From: CAZLQF01 sp964561545
GTDB lineage: Bacteria; Bacteroidota; Bacteroidia; CAILMK01; CAYYUA01
DNA length: 27,842 nt
Reading direction: 5' to 3'
Assembly: GCA_964561545.1 (NCBI GenBank)
Contig: CAZLQF010000033.1
Location: 1-27,842 of the forward strand
The position numbers and the translations under genes were made by a program. Shown one piece after another: positions 1 through 7,895 of the stretch. Position 1 is the first letter of the stretch. Each line of letters begins with the position of its first letter. The notes beneath the pieces are model-generated. The model was not told the origin of the DNA. It saw only the letters and a program-made list of their open reading frames with translations, and ran no database searches.

Positions 1-539
1 ACTTTTATAAAAAAGTAACAGGAGACAAACTCCGTCCAATTCGGAAGTCTTAAAACCTTAAACTAACTATTGTAAAAGTCAGGACATTTTACGTTTATGC
101 TACCTTTTTAAGTAAAGTATTGATTACCAAAAATTGAAATGTGTAGAGATGAGGAGCTTTGAGTTTTCATTGTTTTTGCTGAACCAGTTAACAGAATTAT
201 TCTTGAAATTAAGTGTTAAATGGCATGATGGTAGTCAACAAATAGCAATCATTAATCTTGTTTCAACTCCCTCTATGAAAAAGTATTTAGCCTTTTAGTA
301 TCTCGAAAGTTCGGCTTAAACTTTCCTAAAGTTTGGTTTTGAAGATTGCAAACGATTTAAACCGGCTAACTTTTAGAAGCTTTACAGGGTCCATTTAACA
401 GGCAATGTATTAAATGGTTACCCTTTTGAACGAATTTCTTGACATTGTAGTCATTAATTTGACCAACAAACAAACCCTATATATAGGAGAACCATACAAA
501 AATGAAAAAGCAAAAAACAGTACACCGCAGCATGGTGCT
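1..539. other. Intergenic region with two short inverted repeats
   Basis: I see no convincing gene here. The stretch is AT-rich and stop-rich in all frames. Two perfect inverted repeats are visible: a 7-base arm pair with a 3-base loop at 318-334 (AAACTTT/AAAGTTT), and an 8-base pair with an 11-base loop at 391-417 (CCATTTAA/TTAAATGG). Neither is followed by a clear T-run on the strand where it would end the kinase transcript, so their role is open. A 62-codon frame at 414-602 runs into the 3' end of the kinase gene and shows no recognisable protein. Confidence 0.5.
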
Positions 540-3500
540 TCAATCTTTTTCTTCTATAAGTGGAAACTTGATGTAAAAAGAAGTACCTTGTCCAGGGGTT
601 GACTCAAACCAGATAGTTCCATTTGCTCCTTCTATGATCTTTTTAACGATGGCGAGACCCAAACCCATGCCCGAGCTTTTGGTACTAAAGCTGGGCTGGA
701 AGACCTTTTCCTGCTTATCTTCAGGGATGCCTATTCCATTGTCTTGTATTTCAATGAGGATATAGCCATTGGTTTGTCGACTGAAAACCTTGATAATACC
801 TTGACGCTCTTCAGGAATGGCTTGAGTGGCATTTTTGATAAGGTTGTTGAAAACCCGCTCTAAATGGTTTTTATCTGCCAGGATTTTGGATCCTTCATTG
901 GACGGTAGGAATTGCAGATGTATGCGATCGGATTGGTGGTAAAATTCCACAATGTTTTCAATCAAAGGCTCAACTTCAAGTTCTTGGTGCTCTTCTTGCG
1001 GCATGCGGGCAAAAGCAGAGAATTCAGTAGCAATTTGTGACAAATGATTAATCTGGCCTATCAGAATCTGAGAAGTTTTTAGGAAATTTTCTTTTAAGTT
1101 TGGATCGTCCTCTTTAACCGATTGCTCCAGCCGTTGAATGTTAAGTTTCATAGGCGTCAAGGGGTTCTTGATCTCATGAGCTACCTGCCGGGCCATTTCA
1201 CGCCATGCACTTTCTCGTTCAGACCTTGCCAGGGCATCGGCACTTTCCTCCAACTCCTGTATCATCTTATTGTATTCATTGATAAGTTGACCGATCTCAT
1301 CCTTGCTTTTCCATTTGATGGGTTCATTGGATTGACCAAGTTGTACCTTTCTTAATTTTTCGCGAATCAATGACAATGGGTTGGTTAAAGCCTTGGAAAG
1401 CAGAAAGGAAATAATGCCCACGATCAGAAATAAAAAAACGTATAGGTTCACAAGGGTCACAATGACGGAAGAGATCTCATTCCTGAGCTTGCTTTCCTGG
1501 GTAAAATAAGGCAGGTTCAAGTAACCAAGAATTTGATTGTTCTCATTGCGAATGGGAGTATAGGCGGCCAGGTAATTAAGTTGGCCGATCGATTCGGTTT
1601 GTATATGTTGGGAACGCTGTTGGATTCGAAGGCTGTAAAAAGCATCCGAATTCATCAGGCCCTCAATAATACCTTCATCGTAAATTCTTGGTTGGGATGA
1701 AGTAAGTAAATGTCCATGCAAGTCAAAAACGTTGATATCAAGCTGGTAAATACCTGACAATTTCTTGATCTTGGCCAGAATCGCCTCCTTGTTCTGGTAA
1801 ATGGATCCTTGGCTTTGCTGTATTTCAGGACCCAATTCTGCTGAAATAAGTTTGATCTTTCGTTCAATCTCTTCATGAAGTTTTTCCTGGTAATCAAGCT
1901 TTAAGTAATTTACCGTGCCAATGCCTACAATTAACAAAACGAGCAATACAGCGGATAATATGGCCACTTGGATCTTATGCTGGAAAAGTAGATTTCTAAA
2001 TGGGTTCAAGCCTTTAAGGCCCTGCTTTTGAAAAGCTTTAAAAGGGTTTTTAAAACTTTTTAAGTTTGGGAATTGGTGAAATAAGAACCCTAACATCAAA
2101 AATATGAGGAATAGAAAAGAAAATACGGACAAGGGATATATAGAACCTGGTAATTCCCGGCTTAAAATAATGAAATTGCCTTCATCGATTAAATAAAGCA
2201 AGTGGGAGTAGTTTTCATCCTTGTAAAAATGGAATGGTTTGTCAATATCCCTTAAGTAACTGACCACGGGAAAGGGATAATCGCCTTTCTGGCTCACCAT
2301 CCTGTTGTTGTTGTAAATACCGTAAGAATAATTGGCAATATTCTCAGGGTTTTTCACCCGACTTTCAAGCAACAGGGCCGGGTAAATGCTTTCTTCATAG
2401 AAAACCCGCTCACGGATCTCTATGATCAAAGTCCCTATGGTGCGCGAATTGCGTTGGAACCTGTATAGCGTTAAATAAGAAGTAGGTTTACCAGGATTTT
2501 TGATGAAATATAGGTTGTTAACATCCGTTTCTTCTCCCTTTTTATTGATGAGGTCCTTGAAATAAGAAAGGCTGGGAACAATGGGACTTTTGTAAGGAAC
2601 GCCATTGGCATTGTAGGTATGGATTTTAATGTCATATTTGTTGAGATAGCCCGAAAAGTAGAGTTGCTTAATACGCTTTTCGAGGTGGTTTTTAGATATC
2701 AGTGGGTTCCCAAAAAAGCTTCTTACATAATTATCGGTTTTAATTTTTCGTGATACCTTTTCAAACAAATATTCAGTAACCGCATCGCCTTCAACCGTGA
2801 GCCTTTTGGCCAATTGTTTACGGGATTCTTTTTCCTTAATTTTATTGGCTTCAATAATCAAGGAACTGCTATAAATGGATGATATTAAAGTCACAAATAG
2901 CAATAAATTCACCTGCCGGCTTCTTGATTGTTGAAAGAAAAGCAAGCCGAACCACAGTAAGAGCGTGAATATCAAAGGGTATAAACTTGCAATGATATTC
3001 AGATACCAAAGTGCAAGGTAAACAAGCACTACAATGGTTATCAGCGCAATGGCATAAGCTTCCCTGGAATTTGAGGGTTTAAATTGCTGATAGCTCCAAT
3101 GAACCAACCGGAACAGGTTGTAAAAAAACAAGTAGATGGTTATGAGCGATAATAAGCTGAGGAAGTTGAGCTGGTAAAAGTTGCGAACATTGAGGTAGAC
3201 TTCTGGGTTGAGCACCAATTCCTCGATCATATACCCGATCAGGTATACCAAACCCACCCCTATGGGAAAAAACACGCCATAATAAATAAGGCCGCTATTG
3301 CTAATACTGAAAGAAAACCTGGCGTATTTGGTAAGGTAATGGTTTAAAATGGTTAGAAGTAGGGTAAAAATGAATAAGTCCCCAAGTGTTTGCAAAATAG
3401 TAACATCTTGGAGGTAGGCAGTATCAAAAATGGCCTTTTCAAAAATAATGTTAGGAAATCGTAGCCATTGCCAGTCAACTATAATAAGCAATGTTAACAA

Positions 3501-4229
3501 TCCTAAAAGCAGGAACCCTTTTAGGATCTTGCGTCTGGCAAAACAACGATGAAGTAATAAATTAATGCCTAATAAAAGCAATAAAAAGCCTCCTAAAGCT
3601 ATCCATAAAGGCCATGAATGTTGGGGGCCATCGTTTTTAGGCTTAAGCGCAAATAAAAAATTCCCATTTTCGTTGCTAATATTGTATCCTTGGTTGTTAA
3701 CTTTATTAGGGGCATATTTTACATAATCCCTGGTATTGTGGCCCAGGCGCAGCTTGTTTTTAAGGTACTCGTTTTGGATGCCGTAATCATTCTTAACTGG
3801 AATGAGGATCTTATACGTAAAGTCCTCCTTATAATCAGAAGTTTGAAGAAAAACCCCATTCTCCATTTTAACCCGGTGGAGTTGCGTTTTCGTCTCAAAG
3901 GCCTCTTTAGGCATCACTGTGTTGTTGGTCCAGAGAAGTAACTCCCTACCTCGATAAATGAAAAGTAATAATTCATGGTTTTGAGCCTTTTGTTTGTATT
4001 GGTCAAAATTGCTGATGATCCCAGAGAGGGATTGAGATTTTAATTCGTTGAGAATTTCACGGCTTTTTGATGCTTTTCGATTGACAAGTTCCTGAACATT
4101 ATTGGCCTTTTGCTGAGTTAGCAATTGATTAAAATAGGGGATGCCGACTTCCCTAAAAAATAAGGCAAGGAAAATTAAAACCAGGCCAGCTAAAAATAGT
4201 TTGACGTGTGTCCGGAATAGGTTTTTCAA
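540..4229 (-). CDS. Large polytopic sensor histidine kinase (NtrY-like core), orphan
   Basis: A 1229-residue membrane sensor kinase. From N to C: a transmembrane helix (about 9-25), an extracytoplasmic stretch to about 205, a block of about eight hydrophobic helices (about 206-460), a second extracytoplasmic stretch of about 250 residues, further helices near 720-750 and 800-820, a Cache-like extracytoplasmic segment, a last helix near 920-945, and HAMP (about 945-998). The HisKA box is AHEIKNPLTP with phospho-acceptor His1018. The HATPase_c domain has the N-box FNNLIKNATQ, the G1 box DNGIGIP and GMGLGLAIV. The wording around the HisKA box resembles NtrY-type kinases. The start is TTG, chosen because AAAGGGG lies 7 bases upstream and this start keeps the first helix intact; the next Met would delete it. 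No response regulator is adjacent, so the partner and signal are unknown. The kinase call is firm. Confidence 0.93.
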   Translation of the reverse strand: MKNLFRTHVKLFLAGLVLIFLALFFREVGIPYFNQLLTQQKANNVQELVNRKASKSREILNELKSQSLSGIISNFDQYKQKAQNHELLLFIYRGRELLLWTNNTVMPKEAFETKTQLHRVKMENGVFLQTSDYKEDFTYKILIPVKNDYGIQNEYLKNKLRLGHNTRDYVKYAPNKVNNQGYNISNENGNFLFALKPKNDGPQHSWPLWIALGGFLLLLLGINLLLHRCFARRKILKGFLLLGLLTLLIIVDWQWLRFPNIIFEKAIFDTAYLQDVTILQTLGDLFIFTLLLTILNHYLTKYARFSFSISNSGLIYYGVFFPIGVGLVYLIGYMIEELVLNPEVYLNVRNFYQLNFLSLLSLITIYLFFYNLFRLVHWSYQQFKPSNSREAYAIALITIVVLVYLALWYLNIIASLYPLIFTLLLWFGLLFFQQSRSRQVNLLLFVTLISSIYSSSLIIEANKIKEKESRKQLAKRLTVEGDAVTEYLFEKVSRKIKTDNYVRSFFGNPLISKNHLEKRIKQLYFSGYLNKYDIKIHTYNANGVPYKSPIVPSLSYFKDLINKKGEETDVNNLYFIKNPGKPTSYLTLYRFQRNSRTIGTLIIEIRERVFYEESIYPALLLESRVKNPENIANYSYGIYNNNRMVSQKGDYPFPVVSYLRDIDKPFHFYKDENYSHLLYLIDEGNFIILSRELPGSIYPLSVFSFLFLIFLMLGFLFHQFPNLKSFKNPFKAFQKQGLKGLNPFRNLLFQHKIQVAILSAVLLVLLIVGIGTVNYLKLDYQEKLHEEIERKIKLISAELGPEIQQSQGSIYQNKEAILAKIKKLSGIYQLDINVFDLHGHLLTSSQPRIYDEGIIEGLMNSDAFYSLRIQQRSQHIQTESIGQLNYLAAYTPIRNENNQILGYLNLPYFTQESKLRNEISSVIVTLVNLYVFLFLIVGIISFLLSKALTNPLSLIREKLRKVQLGQSNEPIKWKSKDEIGQLINEYNKMIQELEESADALARSERESAWREMARQVAHEIKNPLTPMKLNIQRLEQSVKEDDPNLKENFLKTSQILIGQINHLSQIATEFSAFARMPQEEHQELEVEPLIENIVEFYHQSDRIHLQFLPSNEGSKILADKNHLERVFNNLIKNATQAIPEERQGIIKVFSRQTNGYILIEIQDNGIGIPEDKQEKVFQPSFSTKSSGMGLGLAIVKKIIEGANGTIWFESTPGQGTSFYIKFPLIEEKD

Positions 4230-4414
4230 AAAAACACCCCTTTAAGCAATGTTTAACAAAAATCCTGCTAAAGATAATTTAGGTGTGGGCATAGGTTAGG
4301 AAGCCTTCAAATCGATCCTAAGTTTTGCTTGTCGAAGTTCCTAATTTCTCTTTTAAGCAATGGACCTTTATTAAAAGTTGAGCAAGAAGTCATCATATAA
4401 GATTTGATCGGGTT

Positions 4415-4433
4415 TCGAATTCTGAAAATTCGA
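4415..4433. terminator. AT-rich hairpin just past the GH3 fusion gene
   Basis: A perfect 7-base inverted repeat (TCGAATT/AATTCGA) with a 5-base loop sits 12 bases beyond the stop of the minus-strand GH3 fusion gene. There is no clean T-run on the minus strand, so the terminator role is only suggestive. Confidence 0.25.
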
Positions 4434-4445
4434 TTTGTTGTGCCA

Positions 4446-7412
4446 TTAGTCTTTTTTCTTATCCGGCAATCGTTCTTCGATGGTTGCTTTATCCAGGAAG
4501 CTTTCGTAAATGGCTTTTTGAATGTCGGTTCTGATGTCCATTTTTACCAATTTCCTGTTATTGGAAGTAGGATGAACGCGGTTGGAGAGAAAAACATAAG
4601 TAAGTTCGTGTTGGGGGTCAGCCCAAACGCAGGTTCCTGTAAAGCCTGTGTGGCCAAACGTTTTATCGGAGGCCAACCAGCTTGAGGGGCTGATCTTTTC
4701 CGGATCGGTTTCGGGTTTGTCAAATCCCAATCCTTTGCGATTGTCTTCAAATTGCTTCTTGGTAAAGGTTTTAATGGTTTGCCAACTAAAATAACGTTCA
4801 CCGCCATAAGTACCTTTGTTGAGGAACATTTGCATGAGCTTAGCCATTTCATTGGCATTGCTAAACAAGCCTGCATTTCCTGCTACTCCGCCCAACATGG
4901 CTGCTGCCGGGTCATGTACATAACCATGGATCAATTGATTGCGGAAATAATCATCATCTTCGGTGGGAACAATACGGTCAAGCTTAAACTTCTCTCTTGG
5001 TAAGTACCCAGTATTGTTCATCCCCATAGGCTCATAAAAGTTCTTGCTTAAATAGTCCTTGAAGTCCTGCCTGATCATTGAATCAACAATGCGCTTAAGG
5101 TAGAAAAATCCTAAATCGCTATAGCGGTATTCCCCTCTTTCTTTAACTTCGGAATCATGGATTGTTTTCCAAATCGTATCGCGGTAGGTTTCTTGTAAAT
5201 AAAGATCATTGGCTACTTGAATGGAAAAGTATTTGTTGGGATTGTAACAATAATTGGAATCACAAAATCCTTCTTCTGTAAGGGTATATTCATAAAATGG
5301 AATCCAGGAAACAAGACCGGCCTGATGGGTTAATAATTCTCTTAATTTCAACTTGGCCTTGGTGGAATCTACAACAGTTAAGTAATTCCCCAGGGTCTTG
5401 TCAAGGTCCAATAATCCAATGTCATAAAATCGCATCACCGGTAGCAAGGTGCCAGCCATCTTGGTAATGGAAGCAATGTCGTAAATATCTGAGTTTTTGA
5501 CTGGTTTTTTTCCATCATAAGTATGATGGCCAAAGGCTTTTTGGTATATGACTTTTCCTTCCTTGGCCACTAAAACCTGGCAACCGGGAGTAGCCTCTTG
5601 ATCAATAGCAACGTTGGCGATGGAATCCACCTTTTTCAAATCCGCTTTGTCAATATTTACCGCTTCAGGGATCGAGTATTCTAAACGTGTCGTTTTTTTT
5701 GATTTTAGACCATAGCCTTCCTCGTATCGATGTTTGACTGAAACAGGCAATTTTCCGTTCATGGGAACAGCGCCAAATATCGCTTGGGAAGCCAGGTCTT
5801 GAAAAATCGATCCCTCCTCATATGCCTGTATTAAAACATTTGGCTTTTGGAATTTCGATAGCGCATAAGGCGAACCAAAATTTACAAGGAAAGTTTGGTT
5901 ACGATTACTGATAATTTCATTGGCAAAGTCAACGGTTGATGGCTCCAGGCCAAAAGTTTGGACATTATAGGGGCTCATTCCATGGGTACTGGCAATGATG
6001 ATGTCATAATCGGACAATTGGTCTTGTAGAACCGCCATTTTTTGTTCATTTGCATTGGATTCAAGTTGGAAATGATGAACCTTACCATAGCGGTCCAAAC
6101 CTTCCTGAAATACTGTTTTTTTGTTGGTACCCAAAGCAATGGAAGCAATGTCCAGCTTCTTCAAATCGCTTATGGGTAAAGCTTTGTTTTGATTTTCGAG
6201 CAGTGTTAAGGATCGTTCAACAATATTGCGTTTTAATAGCTTGGCATCCTGCGTATGTAAATCCTTGCTAATGCCTTGTTTTTTAACAGGCTTGTATTGA
6301 TCTAAACCTGCCCAAGCTTTTGCTTTTAGTAGCTTGCGTACTTTTTGGTCGAGGGTTGCCTCTTCAACATCCCCTTTTTTAATCGCTGCTTTGATCAGAG
6401 ATACGGCTTTAGGAACGTCTTCGGGAAATAAAAGAACGTCATTCCCAGCTTTAAAGGCTTTTAAATCTACTTCGCCCGACTCAAAATATTTACTAACGCC
6501 TTTCATGTTCAAGGCATCGGTAAAAACGAGGCCATTATAGCCAAACGCTCCTTTTAGTAATCCCTTAATGAGATCAGGAGTTAGTGAGGATGCTTCATTG
6601 CCTTGGGTACCATAGGCCGGAATGGCAAGATGAGCAGCCATAACACCGCCAACTCCTTTATTGATCATCTTTTTAAATGGAACAAGTTCCAAGGTATCAA
6701 GCCTCTCCTGAGGATACGGTATCAGCGGTAAGCTTTTATGAGAATCTTTGTCTGTATCACCATGGCCGGGAAAATGCTTCGCAACTCCGAGCACTTTGTG
6801 GTCCTGCATTCCTTGCATGTAAGCCACGCCTTTGTTGCTTACACGAGTCTTACCTTCTCCAAATGACCTGGTGTGGATCACTGGGTTTTGGGGATTGTTG
6901 TTAATGTCTACCACTGGGGCAAAATTAACATGAACACCCAATCGCCTGCATTGACGGGCAATTTCAGTGCCCATTTGGTAGATAAGTGTATCATTTTGAA
7001 GGGCTCCTAAGGTCATTTGATGGGGAAACTGCATAACGCTGTCCAACCGCATGGACAAACCCCACTCAGCATCCATACCTATGAGCAATGGTACATCGGA
7101 TTGTTTTTGATAATGATTGGTAAGCTTAATTTGTTGATGCGGTGTTCCTTGAAAGAAGATGAGGCCTCCAATATGATGTTGGTTGATGAGTTGGGTGATG
7201 GCCTTTTTGTGTTGTTCTCCACGGTTGGAATAGGCTGCAACCATGAACAATTGGCCGATCTTTTCCTCCAAGGTCATTTCCTGCATTAGGGAATCCACCC
7301 ATTTTTGATTGGAGTGTTCATAGGGCAAAGGGTCATCTTGATCTGAAACACCGGGCGAATTGGCAATTACTGCTAAAAAAAGGAGTATGGTTGTGGTGAT
7401 CCCTTTGATCAT
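4446..7412 (-). CDS. Exported GH3 N-acetylglucosaminidase / serine beta-lactamase-fold fusion
   Basis: A 988-residue two-enzyme protein. A short hydrophobic N-terminus (residues 3-18) looks like a signal peptide. The GH3 domain (about 40-370) carries the NagZ-type motif KHFPGHGDTDKDSH at 212-225, which holds the acid/base Asp-His pair, and the likely nucleophile Asp299 in VFTDALNM. A GH3 C-terminal-like domain follows (about 390-570). The last 400 residues are a class C beta-lactamase/transpeptidase fold with SITK at 648-651 (Ser648, Lys651), a YSD triad at 764-766 and HTG at 921-923. GH3 enzymes of this type cleave N-acetylglucosamine from muropeptides. The second domain would act on D-amino acid peptide bonds or esters. 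This is inferred from the fold, and true beta-lactamase activity should not be assumed. The fusion is known among Bacteroidota. An envelope or periplasmic role in wall recycling fits. It stands alone, 216 bases upstream of the kinase gene. Confidence 0.92.
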   Translation of the reverse strand: MIKGITTTILLFLAVIANSPGVSDQDDPLPYEHSNQKWVDSLMQEMTLEEKIGQLFMVAAYSNRGEQHKKAITQLINQHHIGGLIFFQGTPHQQIKLTNHYQKQSDVPLLIGMDAEWGLSMRLDSVMQFPHQMTLGALQNDTLIYQMGTEIARQCRRLGVHVNFAPVVDINNNPQNPVIHTRSFGEGKTRVSNKGVAYMQGMQDHKVLGVAKHFPGHGDTDKDSHKSLPLIPYPQERLDTLELVPFKKMINKGVGGVMAAHLAIPAYGTQGNEASSLTPDLIKGLLKGAFGYNGLVFTDALNMKGVSKYFESGEVDLKAFKAGNDVLLFPEDVPKAVSLIKAAIKKGDVEEATLDQKVRKLLKAKAWAGLDQYKPVKKQGISKDLHTQDAKLLKRNIVERSLTLLENQNKALPISDLKKLDIASIALGTNKKTVFQEGLDRYGKVHHFQLESNANEQKMAVLQDQLSDYDIIIASTHGMSPYNVQTFGLEPSTVDFANEIISNRNQTFLVNFGSPYALSKFQKPNVLIQAYEEGSIFQDLASQAIFGAVPMNGKLPVSVKHRYEEGYGLKSKKTTRLEYSIPEAVNIDKADLKKVDSIANVAIDQEATPGCQVLVAKEGKVIYQKAFGHHTYDGKKPVKNSDIYDIASITKMAGTLLPVMRFYDIGLLDLDKTLGNYLTVVDSTKAKLKLRELLTHQAGLVSWIPFYEYTLTEEGFCDSNYCYNPNKYFSIQVANDLYLQETYRDTIWKTIHDSEVKERGEYRYSDLGFFYLKRIVDSMIRQDFKDYLSKNFYEPMGMNNTGYLPREKFKLDRIVPTEDDDYFRNQLIHGYVHDPAAAMLGGVAGNAGLFSNANEMAKLMQMFLNKGTYGGERYFSWQTIKTFTKKQFEDNRKGLGFDKPETDPEKISPSSWLASDKTFGHTGFTGTCVWADPQHELTYVFLSNRVHPTSNNRKLVKMDIRTDIQKAIYESFLDKATIEERLPDKKKD

Positions 7413-7895
7413 GAAAGTTTTGCTTTCTCACTTAATACAAACATTCAAATTTCAGTTGAAATTCTGAATTTTCAGGCAGAAAAAATGAATTGAAAAATAA
7501 ATCCCCTGAGGATAAATATGGATGAGCATTATAGACCATTGAGGTTAAGTAAAGTAGGAACATGACAGGACAAGCAGTGTAGTTAAAGATTTTATCCAAT
7601 TCACCGTTCTTAAACTTACTATCAATTAATAAATTTTAACGCATTACCATCGGCATCTCTTACTTAATATGGAATCCATGCGCCTAAGGTAAAAAGGCGA
7701 TACAATCAACAGTTAAAAAGTGAATCTAATGTTCCAAATACTTAAGGATTAAGATCAAAGGTTATAAGTAAGACTAAGAATTATGAGCATAAAAAGTTTA
7801 ATAAGCGGCATTTGACTTTCTGGATTAGCAAAACGGTGTTGCTCGTAGAATTTGGATGCTTCAATTTAAATGTAGCCAAAACGAGAAATCCAACA
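7413..7895. other. Intergenic region with decayed coding sequence
   Basis: No intact gene is visible in these 483 bases. On the minus strand, 7622-7705 reads as the C-terminal end of a VOC (glyoxalase-fold) protein, entered separately. A segment at 7839-7862 on the same strand, in another frame, reads EASKFYEQ, which is reminiscent of the N-terminal FYE region of the same fold at about the right distance. I regard that second match as weak. The promoter of the GH3 fusion gene should lie near 7413-7470. No TAnnTTTG box with proper spacing is evident. Confidence 0.4.
7622..7705 (-). pseudogene. Relic of a VOC/glyoxalase-superfamily gene (C-terminal end)
   Basis: Read on the minus strand, this segment gives LGAWIPY, an in-frame TAA (7664-7666), then VRDADGNALKFIN and a stop. 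The pattern DxDGNxLxF, preceded by an aromatic-rich strand, is the usual C-terminal signature of glyoxalase/bleomycin-resistance (VOC) proteins. The internal stop, another in-frame stop just upstream (7706-7708) and the lack of any open frame further upstream point to a decayed copy. The match is short, so the call is tentative. Confidence 0.4.

Noticed and set aside
502..576. 24-codon frame after AGGAG at the edge of the kinase gene
   Set aside because: The AGGAG site is attractive, but it is 12 bases from the ATG, the peptide is very short and half of it lies over the kinase 3' end.
414..602. 62-codon plus-strand frame next to the kinase gene
   Set aside because: It overlaps the 3' end of the kinase gene antisense, has no recognisable domain and no clear start signal.
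7839..7862. EASKFYEQ segment as the N-terminal part of the VOC relic
   Set aside because: It is in a different frame from the C-terminal relic, and eight residues are too few to claim homology.
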